Below are positions 45,164 through 53,705 of a stretch of DNA of 64,000 nt, one piece after another. The position numbers were made by a program, and so were the translations under genes. The DNA is from Ekhidna lutea. GTDB taxonomy: Bacteria > Bacteroidota > Bacteroidia > Cytophagales > Cyclobacteriaceae. The notes below the pieces were generated by a model. It ran no database searches and was not told the DNA's origin. It saw only the letters and a program-made list of their open reading frames with translations. How positions within the stretch are numbered: position 1 is the stretch's first letter; each line of letters starts with the position of its first letter. The DNA lies in contig NZ_FZPD01000004.1 of NCBI RefSeq assembly GCF_900188325.1, positions 1 through 64,000 on the forward strand, given 5' to 3'.

Positions 45164-45428
45164 ATTTAAATAAAGTGCTCAAAGCTCTGTTAATAGAAGC
45201 GGCAGCCTCATTCATATGCTCTCTTACTTCCACCCACTTTTCATTTGATTTGGACGAGCGATTTTTGATTTGATCTTCAAGCTTCTGCTTCTGTGCTTTC
45301 AGCTTTTCTATCTGCACCTCCATGTCTTCCGAAACTTTACTTCCGGCTTCCCTCGTCTCTTCCACCAGGTGATCTATTTTTTTTCCTAGCTCTGTCAGGA
45401 TATCTTCTACTTTGCGCTTCTCACTCAT
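45162..45428 (-). CDS. Small coiled-coil protein
   Basis: 88 residues, almost entirely charged heptad-like sequence (VEDILTELGKKIDHLVEETREAG, then MEVQIEKLKAQKQKLEDQIKN), with a short amphipathic C-terminus. No signal peptide. It resembles small apolipoprotein-like or envelope-associated coiled coils of unknown function. It has its own start and is separated from the glycosidase gene by a GC-rich palindrome. Confidence 0.7.
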   Translation of the reverse strand: MSEKRKVEDILTELGKKIDHLVEETREAGSKVSEDMEVQIEKLKAQKQKLEDQIKNRSSKSNEKWVEVREHMNEAAASINRALSTLFK

Positions 45429-45472
45429 AGGTCTTATGGTTGAAATGGAAATTTAAGCATTACTTTTAATAT

Positions 45473-45498
45473 TCCCCCCTTGAGGGGGCTAGGGGGTG
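45473..45498. repeat. Short palindromic repeat CCCCC-TTGA-GGGGG with GGGGG tail
   Basis: CCCCCTTGAGGGGG is followed by CTAGGGGGTG. It encodes the last residues and TAG stop of the GH113-like gene, so the gene's 3' end lies in the repeat. Distinct in sequence from the repeats at 5842-6403 and 7824-7852. Confidence 0.7.
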
Positions 45499-46505
45499 AC
45501 TTTACCATACCACTTAGCAATCACCTTCTCTGCCGGTTTGTTTTGAGGTGTCCATTCCGTACCTCGCCACCTACCTCCCTGGAAGGTATTGAAGTGCCAC
45601 TTCCAGAGAAAGCCACCGGCAAACCATTCTTCTTTCATCAATGCTCGGTAAGTAGCTTCATATGCATCGGCCTGAAGTTGCATATTTGCATTTTCTTCCG
45701 ATTCATCAATTTCCCAATGCTTACCTGCTGCGCCATTGGCACTTTGAAACCCATATTCCGTGAAAAGGATGGGCTTGTTCCACTTTCTTGAAAAAGCGCT
45801 AAGCTGAGTTTTCACGGGCTTCCATCCATTTTCTATCTCTTCAATAGCTGGATGTGGGCCCTCTGCCAGCGGGAAATATGCATCAATACCAATATAGTCC
45901 ACAGCGTCCCACCACGAGATGTTCTCATAGTTGTCCCAATTGGAGGCATACGTGATTTTGCCGGAATAAACCTTCCTAACGTCTTTAATGAGGGTTCTCC
46001 AAAATTCAGGACGTTCCTTCGCAGGAATACGATACTCCGTGCCGATGCAAAGCATCTCCACATTGAGGGAGTCAGCCACTTTCGCATAATTGAGGATATA
46101 AGCAGAAAACTCATTTTCCCATTGTTTCCATTGCGCTTCCGTGGAAAGGCTGAAGTCACCCGTCCAACCCTCTCCCCTCACCCACACGTGTGGCTTGATC
46201 ATCACTTTCAGGTCATGAGATTTGGCATATTCAATGAGCTTGCAAGTACCATCCGTACGTTCACCCCACCACTGACGCTCATGATCAAATGAAACACCCG
46301 GCTCTCCGGAACGGGAAAAAGCATAAGGAATAATGGCAACCCACCCGGCATTGATACGCTTTACTTCCCCCATCTGATCTACCGTGATCTCCCTTGGAGG
46401 GTTCACTAAACTGACGCCATTGATGATAGGGTCCTTACCTGCCGGAATCATAACCATGGCCAGGCCACCACAGATCAGAATAAATAGGGTAATAAGGATT
46501 CGCAT
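45489..46505 (-). CDS. GH113-like glycosidase
   Basis: 338 residues from the ATG at 46505, which begins a hydrophobic signal/anchor (MRILITLFILICGGLAMV); a longer frame to 46565 has no better start. The TIM-barrel core has NAGWVAIIPYAF, LKVMIKPHVWV, the acid/base Glu in MLCIGTEY, YIGIDAYFPL and the nucleophile Glu in ILFTEYGF, then GGFLWKWHF. This fits GH113 (beta-1,4-mannanase-type) enzymes, with mannan activity inferred only. The final residues VTP and the stop codon come from the adjacent palindrome. Confidence 0.85.
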   Translation of the reverse strand: MRILITLFILICGGLAMVMIPAGKDPIINGVSLVNPPREITVDQMGEVKRINAGWVAIIPYAFSRSGEPGVSFDHERQWWGERTDGTCKLIEYAKSHDLKVMIKPHVWVRGEGWTGDFSLSTEAQWKQWENEFSAYILNYAKVADSLNVEMLCIGTEYRIPAKERPEFWRTLIKDVRKVYSGKITYASNWDNYENISWWDAVDYIGIDAYFPLAEGPHPAIEEIENGWKPVKTQLSAFSRKWNKPILFTEYGFQSANGAAGKHWEIDESEENANMQLQADAYEATYRALMKEEWFAGGFLWKWHFNTFQGGRWRGTEWTPQNKPAEKVIAKWYGKVTP

Positions 46506-46607
46506 GATGGAAAGATACGGGAGAATTCTATCGTGAGTTTGAAGGAATTGATTCATTCGAATCATTTAGTCAAAACCAAATCTTGCCAGATTGGGTATAA
46601 GAATACT

Positions 46608-47759
46608 ATGCGAATGCTTCACCTTATCTATTATTTATCTATTAGCTTCATTTTACCGGCGCAAAAATTTGAAGAAATCTTAGCTGAAGTAAAATCATTG
46701 CCAGTTCACGAGCGTCAAGCACATTTTGACGAGTATATAAAAAGGCAAACCAAATTTCCGATTATAGAAGGCGCTCAAGTGGTCTTTTTGACAAAAAGTG
46801 ATAATGGTCAGCCCTATTTGCAGGCAGATTTTAATGGCTTTTTAAATCCCAGATATACCGAGAACAAGTCTATTGGATTAATGAAGCCAATCGAAGGTAC
46901 CTCCTGGTATTACTACCGTAAAGAACTGGTGCCTGATGCTGTCATTAATTACTTGTATGAGGATGAGTCAGGTGTCAGTGTGGATAGCCTCAATTCGAAC
47001 ACACGAACCAATTTTGGAACTGAAGTCTCATTCCTAAGCCTGGGTGAGACACAAGAAGTAATTCCATCCACCCCGGAAGAACAAAGAGGGAAACTGGCAA
47101 CTATTGAAATAGAAAGCGAATTTCAAAATCACACCCGGACGGTTCATATTTATACTCCTTTCAATTACGAAAGTACCGAGGAGCTACCATCTGTTTACTT
47201 CCATGATGGATCATTTTTCATCGGGGATATGCAGGTACCTGAAATGCTGGATTACCTTATTTCCAACCAACTCATTCAGCCGGTTGTTGCCGTCTTTGAC
47301 AATCCGGTGATACGAGGAAAAGAGTACCGTGGAGATAGTGCTTATATAGGATACATCGAACAAGAGCTTGTACCATACATTACAAAAAATTATAAGGTCA
47401 GTAAAGCAAAAGATGACCGAGCAGTAATTGGATTTTCAAGAGGTGGAATGTCTGCTTTCTACCTTGCTTATTTTACTACTACATTCTCGAAATTAGGAGC
47501 ACTATCTCCGGCCATACACCCTACTCCGGTCGATGATTTCATGAGCCAACTTAACCAATCTACAAGCAGTCCACAACAGGCGTTTATCACTGGTGCCATT
47601 TATGATCATCTCTGGTATAAAGATGCTGTTTCATTGTATGAAAAATTGAAGCAAAACGAGGTTGAAGTCCAATACATTGAGAATTCGCAGGGACACAACA
47701 TCCCAAGTTGGCAAACTCAATTAGATGATATGCTTATTGCTTTTTTTAAAATAGAGTAA
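46608..47759 (+). CDS. Secreted esterase, Fes/enterochelin esterase-like
   Basis: 383 residues from the ATG at 46608, which begins a signal peptide (LIYYLSISFILPAQ); an upstream frame from 46533 is poor. An N-terminal early-set Ig-like domain (about 40-130) precedes an alpha/beta-hydrolase of the esterase D/Fes type: HTRTVHIYTPFNYES, SVYFHDGSFF, nucleophile Ser in IGFSRGGMSAFYLA, and His in NSQGHNIPSWQ. Relatives hydrolyse ferric siderophores, feruloyl or acetyl esters. Target unknown; it is divergent from the GH113-like gene. Confidence 0.88.
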   Translation: MRMLHLIYYLSISFILPAQKFEEILAEVKSLPVHERQAHFDEYIKRQTKFPIIEGAQVVFLTKSDNGQPYLQADFNGFLNPRYTENKSIGLMKPIEGTSWYYYRKELVPDAVINYLYEDESGVSVDSLNSNTRTNFGTEVSFLSLGETQEVIPSTPEEQRGKLATIEIESEFQNHTRTVHIYTPFNYESTEELPSVYFHDGSFFIGDMQVPEMLDYLISNQLIQPVVAVFDNPVIRGKEYRGDSAYIGYIEQELVPYITKNYKVSKAKDDRAVIGFSRGGMSAFYLAYFTTTFSKLGALSPAIHPTPVDDFMSQLNQSTSSPQQAFITGAIYDHLWYKDAVSLYEKLKQNEVEVQYIENSQGHNIPSWQTQLDDMLIAFFKIE

Positions 47760-47855
47760 AAAAAATATTTCGCGTTACTTGCTATAATCGGAAAATATAT
47801 AATTTCGGCAAGCATTTATTTAACACGCACAATCACCCAAAACACACAAAATTCA

Positions 47856-49163
47856 ATGAACTATTTGAAGCGAATGGTACTAACCATTCTTTTTTCATCA
47901 GCTATTTTGCTTATCTCCTGTACAAAAGATGAGTCACCAACTCCAGCTCCGGATTTCACCATTCAATCAACTCCAACCTTTGAGGTTGTTTCTACATACA
48001 GCAATGGGTGGATTGAAAAAGCGATTACATATGATGGCTCATTCGGTTTGAAAAAGGAAGAATTTGAATATCACGAAAACGGCTTCATCAGATCTTGCAA
48101 AACATACGGATTCAAAGACTTTGACTACCAGGCTGCCAATCACTATCTGGAACGAGAAGTCTTCCGTGATAACAAGAACCAGCCCAAAAAATCCATCTAT
48201 TATAATCCGGATGGTTCTGTAAAAGCCGAAATACTATTCGAGGATGGACTAATAAAAGAAAAGGTGGTGTATAGTGGTGATCAAACGATCAACTATACCT
48301 ACAATGCGGGCATAATCCATCAAACTGAAATTATAGCGGACGATCAAACTACAAGGATTGAATTCAATCAGTTAAGCGACGCAAGGGGTGTTGAGGTCAT
48401 CAGAGAAAGTAATGTTGATTATGTTACAACACTACCGTACGATCCTGTAGCGGGTGAAGGGCTTAATACCACAGATGATAATTCCAGAGGAAATCGATTT
48501 GCTGGAGAACCCATTTCGACAAATAACATCAATACTGCTTATTCAGCCAGTGTGAGCTGGAACTATGGGTTTGAAGCCTATGAATATGCGCCAGTACCCA
48601 TGCTCTATAGTAAGACAAATTATTTTGGATTACTTAATGGCTATTTTTCTACTGAATTTGATTTTTACCGACAGGTTGTGGAGCAATACCCATTTTTTGA
48701 AGATGAGTTTTTGGCTGGCAAATTTGAAATCCTGAGTGAGGAAGCTTCTTTTTATCCAAGCATAACTACACGCGAAGCTGTAAAATCCGAAATAGAAGCT
48801 GACCCTACCGCTTTCAAAATGAAATACGGAGATCATTACTTACACAAAATCATTTCTGGAAAGTACGGATTTATAATTGGAACGATGCGAAACCTTCCAT
48901 CAGACTTTGCACTAAGAAATCAACTAAAAGAGCTGGCATACAAAAAAGCGAATCACATTCTCGGCTCTTCAGTTGGTCTCACCGAGCAGGAAGAGTTGAT
49001 GTTGTCAAAAGTATTTTTTGAGTTGAAGTATTTCAGTCCCATTCTGGGCAGCAGCGGAGTGGTATTGGACACCAATGAAACCTATGAGACCATCATTTAT
49101 GAAATAGAAAATACGGACCCTTTTGTTCTTCAGAAAGTTTACAGAACGTATGATTATTTGTGA
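47856..49163 (+). CDS. Lipoprotein with YwqK-type repeats
   Basis: 435 residues with a lipoprotein signal (SSAILLISC). Repeated short strands of the toxin-antitoxin YwqK/MORN type appear between about 55 and 170 (EEFEYHENGFIRSCKTY, KSIYYNPDGSVKAEILFEDG). The C-terminal half is unlike any family I recognise and ends YRTYDYL. It is followed by a phosphatase gene on the same strand after 80 bases, with TATATTTG between, so they may be separately transcribed. Confidence 0.75.
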   Translation: MNYLKRMVLTILFSSAILLISCTKDESPTPAPDFTIQSTPTFEVVSTYSNGWIEKAITYDGSFGLKKEEFEYHENGFIRSCKTYGFKDFDYQAANHYLEREVFRDNKNQPKKSIYYNPDGSVKAEILFEDGLIKEKVVYSGDQTINYTYNAGIIHQTEIIADDQTTRIEFNQLSDARGVEVIRESNVDYVTTLPYDPVAGEGLNTTDDNSRGNRFAGEPISTNNINTAYSASVSWNYGFEAYEYAPVPMLYSKTNYFGLLNGYFSTEFDFYRQVVEQYPFFEDEFLAGKFEILSEEASFYPSITTREAVKSEIEADPTAFKMKYGDHYLHKIISGKYGFIIGTMRNLPSDFALRNQLKELAYKKANHILGSSVGLTEQEELMLSKVFFELKYFSPILGSSGVVLDTNETYETIIYEIENTDPFVLQKVYRTYDYL

Positions 49164-49206
49164 TTTTGAGGGGTTGTTGCTCTGTCTCCAGACTCTCACT
49201 TAATCG

Positions 49207-49214
49207 TATATTTG
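49207..49214 (+). promoter_or_regulatory. -7 element upstream of the phosphatase gene
   Basis: TATATTTG matches TAnnTTTG exactly, 29 bases upstream of the ATG at 49244. The nearest TTG (49177) is farther than usual from it. Confidence 0.45.
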
Positions 49215-49243
49215 AATTGCAACAAAATCGAACCGATTGAAAA

Positions 49244-50263
49244 ATGGGTAAAAAGTCTTTCACACTCGCTATTCTCTACCTAATCTTAGCAAGTGCTTTT
49301 TGCCAGCACCAAACCATTAGTGACGGTCCCTACATCTTCATAAAAAATCAGCAGCTCATTCAAAAGCATATTGAAAAAGGTGAAGTGTTCACGAAGCAAC
49401 TCGAAGCTGAGGCCTACGATACAACCTTTAAAGTCACGCCCGCTTTTTTTCAGGGAGTTGAAAAAATTGCTGCGCTAAGCGATATTCATGGTCAGTATGA
49501 TTTGACCATAGAAATCCTACAAAACAATCAAATAATAGATAATGAATTGAACTGGAACTTCGGAGAGGGTCACCTGGTAATTGTGGGTGATATTTTTGAT
49601 CGGGGCGGTAATGTAACCGAAGTTTTATGGCTAATCTACAAACTGGAAAAGCAAGCCATGGAGGCCGGTGGAAAGGTGCATTACCTGCTTGGCAACCATG
49701 AGTACATGGTTCTGCACAAAGACTTAAGGTATCTTCATGAAAAATACCCGATCGTCTCTGAGCTCCTGAACATCTCGTATGATGATTTGTATGGTGCCAA
49801 CACTGTTCTTGGAAAGTGGTTGCGCTCTAAACATACTATACTTAAAATCAATGATTATTTGTTTGTTCACGGAGGAATTTCGCAAGATTTCGTCACAAAT
49901 TCGGGAGTCAATATTGAAGCAATCAATGAAATAATGAGAGCATCGATCGACAGAAGCAAGGAAGAAATGAAAGCCACCGATTTCTACAGTACTTATTATG
50001 GCAGCACAGGCCCTATTTGGTATCGTGGCTATTTCTACGATCCCATCTCTGAAATTGCTATTGACAGTATTTTAAAACAGGTAAATTCCGCTCGGATCAT
50101 TGTTGGGCATTGCTCATATGATGAAGTGGTGAGTCGCTATAACAACAAAGTATTTGGTGTAGATTCCAGCATCAAAAAAGGAGAATATGGAGAGGTCTTG
50201 TTTTTAATAGGAGAAGAAAACTACCGGGGAACGAAAAGTGGAAAAAGGATAAGGTTTTATTAA
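49244..50263 (+). CDS. Exported PPP-family metallophosphatase (SLP type)
   Basis: 339 residues. A signal peptide (1-20, ending CQ) is followed by the full PPP metal-binding set: LSDIHGQYD (GDxHG), GDIFDRGGN, GNHEYM, FVHGGIS and IIVGHCS. This is the Shewanella-like protein phosphatase (SLP) branch, serine/threonine or tyrosine phosphatases targeted outside the cytosol. The substrate is unknown. It follows the YwqK lipoprotein and ends a few bases before the tail of the tRNA-fMet terminators on the other strand. Confidence 0.93.
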   Translation: MGKKSFTLAILYLILASAFCQHQTISDGPYIFIKNQQLIQKHIEKGEVFTKQLEAEAYDTTFKVTPAFFQGVEKIAALSDIHGQYDLTIEILQNNQIIDNELNWNFGEGHLVIVGDIFDRGGNVTEVLWLIYKLEKQAMEAGGKVHYLLGNHEYMVLHKDLRYLHEKYPIVSELLNISYDDLYGANTVLGKWLRSKHTILKINDYLFVHGGISQDFVTNSGVNIEAINEIMRASIDRSKEEMKATDFYSTYYGSTGPIWYRGYFYDPISEIAIDSILKQVNSARIIVGHCSYDEVVSRYNNKVFGVDSSIKKGEYGEVLFLIGEENYRGTKSGKRIRFY

Positions 50264-50297
50264 CAAAAAAAGCCAGCTCATTTGACTGAACTGGCTT
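50264..50297 (-). terminator. Second terminator downstream of the initiator tRNA (minus strand)
   Basis: On the minus strand, AAGCCAGTTCA, a 6-base loop and TGAGCTGGCTT form an 11-bp stem (one G-U) followed by a run of T. It follows the truncated tRNA 3' end copy at 50301-50319. Confidence 0.8.
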
Positions 50298-50300
50298 GCT

Positions 50301-50319
50301 TAGTAGCGGGGACAGGACT
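50301..50319 (-). pseudogene. Truncated copy of the initiator tRNA 3' end
   Basis: These 19 bases are identical to 50399-50417, i.e. the last 16 bases of the tRNA plus three bases after it (AGTCCTGTCCCCGCTACTA on the minus strand). It has its own terminator immediately downstream. The rest of the tRNA body is missing and a palindrome lies in its place. It is probably the remnant of a tandem tRNA copy. Confidence 0.65.
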
Positions 50320-50338
50320 TCCCGTGTCAAGCACGGGA
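50320..50338. repeat. Short palindrome CCCGTG-TCAAG-CACGGG
   Basis: A 6-bp perfect stem (7 bp with flanking T and A) and 5-base loop, with GACAGG flanks on both sides. It lies between the truncated tRNA copy and the first terminator. It resembles the dispersed palindromes of Bacteroidota genomes. Confidence 0.6.
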
Positions 50339-50362
50339 CAGGCTTCTCGTCCATTTCAGGCA

Positions 50363-50397
50363 CAAAAAAACCCTCAAAACTGACGTTTTGAGGGTTT
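50363..50397 (-). terminator. First terminator downstream of the initiator tRNA (minus strand)
   Basis: On the minus strand, AAACCCTCAAAAC, a GTCA loop and GTTTTGAGGGTTT form a 13-bp stem followed by T residues, five bases after the tRNA discriminator base. Confidence 0.9.
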
Positions 50398-50401
50398 GTA
50401 G

Positions 50402-50474
<73 letters not shown>

Positions 50475-50484
50475 ATGTGGACGG

Positions 50485-50515
50485 CAAAATTAGAAAGAAT
50501 AATCCGATTGCCAAA
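50485..50515 (-). promoter_or_regulatory. Promoter of the initiator tRNA
   Basis: On the minus strand, TTTG (50512-50515), a 19-base spacer and TAATTTTG (50485-50492) give a consensus Bacteroidota promoter, about 10 bases upstream of the tRNA 5' end. Confidence 0.85.
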
Positions 50516-50521
50516 AGAAAT

Positions 50522-50965
50522 TTAATCTTCCTCTACAATTCTATTCCATATATCTAAATATATCTTCCATTCTCCTTGCTCTTTCCTCCAGACTATCACG
50601 TACTTACCCCTCCAATTTGACGATTGATCACCATTTGAAGAGATGCCCTCATAGTAGCCATAATCATAGGCTTCATTCCCTAAAACCTTTATTTCTATCG
50701 GTGTTACTTTATGGTAGGTGGTTTTCCATGAACGATCCCCAGATGGATTCCAGTAATTGGATAAATCATCTCCCTCAAGAATGTCTGTATCACCAGGAAA
50801 TATTTTTGCGTCTTCTGTGTACATATTTACCACCTCTTCTCGCTCATCATTCATCAGGTATTTAGAAAATTTGACCACTTGTGATTTGATAGCCGCTACT
50901 TCTTTATCCTGTGCCTTTAGACCTGTAAATAAGGCCAGCATTAGTATGGTTAGTGTTATCCGCAT
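50522..50965 (-). CDS. Secreted NTF2-like (DUF4440-type) protein
   Basis: 147 residues with a signal peptide (1-18, ending LKAQ). FSKYLMNDEREEVVNMYTEDAKIFPGDTDILEG and the C-terminal GKYVIVWRKEQGEWKIYLDIWNRI match the DUF4440/SnoaL-like NTF2 fold. Function is unknown; periplasmic members are common in Bacteroidota. It is divergent from era with only 14 bases between start codons. Confidence 0.85.
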   Translation of the reverse strand: MRITLTILMLALFTGLKAQDKEVAAIKSQVVKFSKYLMNDEREEVVNMYTEDAKIFPGDTDILEGDDLSNYWNPSGDRSWKTTYHKVTPIEIKVLGNEAYDYGYYEGISSNGDQSSNWRGKYVIVWRKEQGEWKIYLDIWNRIVEED

Positions 50966-50972
50966 AGTTTTG
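50965..50972 (+). promoter_or_regulatory. -7 element immediately upstream of era
   Basis: TAGTTTTG matches TAnnTTTG and ends 7 bases before the era ATG, so a transcript from it would have almost no leader. No clear -33 element is seen. It overlaps the start codon of the divergent NTF2-like gene. Confidence 0.4.
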
Positions 50973-50979
50973 CTTTTAA

Positions 50980-51864
50980 ATGGAAGAAACGAAAGAGTTC
51001 AAGTCAGGGTTTGTCAATATCATCGGCAGACCCAATGTGGGGAAATCTACCCTACTTAATGCTTTGATGAACGAAAAGATTGCTATCACTAGCAGTAAGG
51101 CTCAAACTACGCGCCATCGTATGTTTGGGATTCTGAATGATGACTCATATCAGATCGTATTTTCAGATACTCCTGGTGCAATAGATCCGGCATACAAACT
51201 ACAGGAAAAAATGATGGGATATGTTCGCACTGCTCTTGATGACGCTGATGTGATTCTGTTTATGGTAGCACTGGAGGATAAGAACGAATACCCAGAATTA
51301 ATTGACATGGCTCTTCGGGCACAAGCTCCAGTGGTTTTTCTCATCAACAAAACAGATCAAAATAAAGGCTCACAAACATTTGACAAAACAGCTTACTGGA
51401 AAGAACTGTATCCTGAACTGGAGGTAATGTCAATTTCTGCTTTGGATCAACACGGCACGAATGAATTGCTAAATCGAATTCTGGAGCTATTACCAAACCA
51501 TCCGGCATATTTCCCTGAAGATGAAATAACGGACAAAAGTGAACGATTTATCTGTGCAGAGATTATTCGTGAAAAAATATTCATGAACTACCAGCAAGAA
51601 ATACCATATAGCTCAGAGGTAGTTGTGACCAGTTTTAAGGAAGAGGAAAAAATCATTCATATCGACGCTGAAATTTTTGTAGAACGCGATAGTCAGAAAG
51701 GAATCATCATTGGCAAAAAGGCGGAATCAATTAAAAAAGTTGGCATGGAAGCAAGAAAAGATATGGAGTCTTTTTTTGGTAAGAAAATTCACCTTCAAAC
51801 CTTTGTGAAAGTAGAAAAAGATTGGCGTAAGGATGATCGTAAGCTCAGTCGATTTGGGTATTAG
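50980..51864 (+). CDS. era: GTPase Era
   Basis: 294 residues. G domain with G1 GRPNVGKSTLLN, switch I AQTTRHR, G3 DTPG, G4 NKTD and a C-terminal KH domain (EIFVERDSQKGIIIGKKAESIKKVG). Era binds 16S rRNA and matures the small ribosomal subunit. Length is as usual for the family. It is encoded 44 bases ahead of the DUF885 gene and about 1.8 kb before the second GTPase, der. Confidence 0.97.
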   Translation: MEETKEFKSGFVNIIGRPNVGKSTLLNALMNEKIAITSSKAQTTRHRMFGILNDDSYQIVFSDTPGAIDPAYKLQEKMMGYVRTALDDADVILFMVALEDKNEYPELIDMALRAQAPVVFLINKTDQNKGSQTFDKTAYWKELYPELEVMSISALDQHGTNELLNRILELLPNHPAYFPEDEITDKSERFICAEIIREKIFMNYQQEIPYSSEVVVTSFKEEEKIIHIDAEIFVERDSQKGIIIGKKAESIKKVGMEARKDMESFFGKKIHLQTFVKVEKDWRKDDRKLSRFGY

Positions 51865-51908
51865 ACTTGACTTGGACTAACTTGATTCTTTCAACTTAGC
51901 CAACAGTA

Positions 51909-53648
51909 ATGAGAAAAACGCTACTCTCTTTTTGTCTTTCGATCGTGATAATTCCTTTGATGTCACAATCCAGAGAGCTTCTTCAAATCATTCAGGAAAT
52001 TGACAGCATTGAAGCTGTTTATGAAGTAGACAACTCAATATGGAGAGGCCAACACCCCGAAGTGTTTCAATTTGCAAGACATGAACAGCAAATTATTAAA
52101 GCAAGAGCGCTGCAGAGACAGTTAGATGATCTTAAAAACCTCTCAATTGAGAATCTTTCAGAACAGGAAATTATCAATCGATCTATCAAGATTTTACAAC
52201 TTCAAAATATTATTGATCAGGTCAGCTATAAAACCTATCTCATTCCATTTAATGCTGAAGGTGGGTTTTTCAACTCACCTTCGTTCTTCCTGCCAAATCT
52301 CCCCTTTGAAACAAAGTCCGATTTTCAGGCATACTTAGATTGGTTGCCATCGTTCTCAGATTACATTGCTTACAATACCCAACTCTTGGAATTTGGTCTC
52401 AAGGAGCAAATTGTTCCACCAAAAATTATCATCGAAAATAATATTCAACTTTTAGAACCCTGGATTTCTCAAGAACCGACCTCTAATCCATTTTTTAGGC
52501 CAATGGATAAGATGAATCTAAAATTTGGATCTGGCTACAGAAAAATATACCAACAGAAACTTTTAAATATTATTAAAAAGGAGATTGTGCCAGCATATAA
52601 AAAACTTGAATCGTTTTTAATAGAAGAATACCTTCCATCTGCACCTGATAATGTCGGTATTAGCGAGATAAAGAATGGAAAAGCGTACTATGAAAGTAGA
52701 ATTCGCTTTTTCACAACAATGGAAATAACACCGGATTCTGTTTACAAAACCGGACTTTCTGAGGTAAAGCGTATTCGAAAGCTAATGGATCAAGTGATTG
52801 CCGATTTGAATTTTGAAGGCACGTTTCAGGAATTCCTACACTTTCTACGTAACGATCCTCAATTTTATCCCAAGACCGAGCAGGAGTTATTAAATAAAGC
52901 AGCCTGGCTCAGTAAGAAAGCGGAAGGACAACTTCCGAGACTGTTCTCAAAACTTTATGAACTTCCTTTTACAGTGGAGCCGGTTCCGGATGACATTGCT
53001 CCCAAGTATACAGGTGGGAGATATGTTGGCGGAAGCAAAGAGCAAGGGAAGGCTGGTATCTATTGGGTAAATACCTACAACTTGCCAAGTAGGACGCTAT
53101 ATACACTGCCGGCATTAACACTACACGAGGCAGTTCCAGGTCATCACTTGCAGATCACTCTTGCCTCCGAACTTGAGGGACTTCCAGACTACAGAAAGAA
53201 TTATTACATCAGTGCATTCGGGGAAGGCTGGGGGTTGTATGCCGAGTATCTCGGAGAAGAAATGGGCATGTATGAGACACCCTATGATTTGTTTGGCAGA
53301 TACACCTATGAAATGTGGCGGGCTTGCCGACTTGTCGTAGATGTAGGCCTTCATTACAAAGGATGGACTCGCGAACAAGCTGTTAATTATATGGCAAGCA
53401 ACACAGCGCTATCTCTTCATGAAGTCAACACTGAAATCGATAGATACATTGGATGGCCCGGACAAGCCGTGAGCTACAAAATGGGAGAACTAACGATAAA
53501 AAACCTAAGACAAAAGGCTTCTCAATCCCTTGGGGACCAGTTTGACATCAAAGAATTTCATCATGTCATATTAAAAAACGGATCTGTTCCCTTACCTATT
53601 CTAATATCTCAGGTGGATGCGTACATATCTTCTGCCAAATCCAAATAG
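51909..53648 (+). CDS. DUF885 family metallopeptidase-like protein
   Basis: 579 residues with a signal peptide (1-20). The long helical N-terminal region (about 25-330) precedes the zinc-site signature ALTLHEAVPGHHLQITL (HExxH-like with a further His), then EGWGLYAEYLGEEMG and the C-terminal GWPGQAVSYKMGELTIKNLR. DUF885 proteins are uncharacterised zinc peptidases of the gluzincin clan, often secreted in Bacteroidota. It stands between era and der. Confidence 0.93.
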   Translation: MRKTLLSFCLSIVIIPLMSQSRELLQIIQEIDSIEAVYEVDNSIWRGQHPEVFQFARHEQQIIKARALQRQLDDLKNLSIENLSEQEIINRSIKILQLQNIIDQVSYKTYLIPFNAEGGFFNSPSFFLPNLPFETKSDFQAYLDWLPSFSDYIAYNTQLLEFGLKEQIVPPKIIIENNIQLLEPWISQEPTSNPFFRPMDKMNLKFGSGYRKIYQQKLLNIIKKEIVPAYKKLESFLIEEYLPSAPDNVGISEIKNGKAYYESRIRFFTTMEITPDSVYKTGLSEVKRIRKLMDQVIADLNFEGTFQEFLHFLRNDPQFYPKTEQELLNKAAWLSKKAEGQLPRLFSKLYELPFTVEPVPDDIAPKYTGGRYVGGSKEQGKAGIYWVNTYNLPSRTLYTLPALTLHEAVPGHHLQITLASELEGLPDYRKNYYISAFGEGWGLYAEYLGEEMGMYETPYDLFGRYTYEMWRACRLVVDVGLHYKGWTREQAVNYMASNTALSLHEVNTEIDRYIGWPGQAVSYKMGELTIKNLRQKASQSLGDQFDIKEFHHVILKNGSVPLPILISQVDAYISSAKSK

Positions 53649-53705
53649 GTGCTTGTTCTTTTGCTTTAACTTCGCGGTTTAAACACGTGAACAAGTATCC
53701 CCGTA

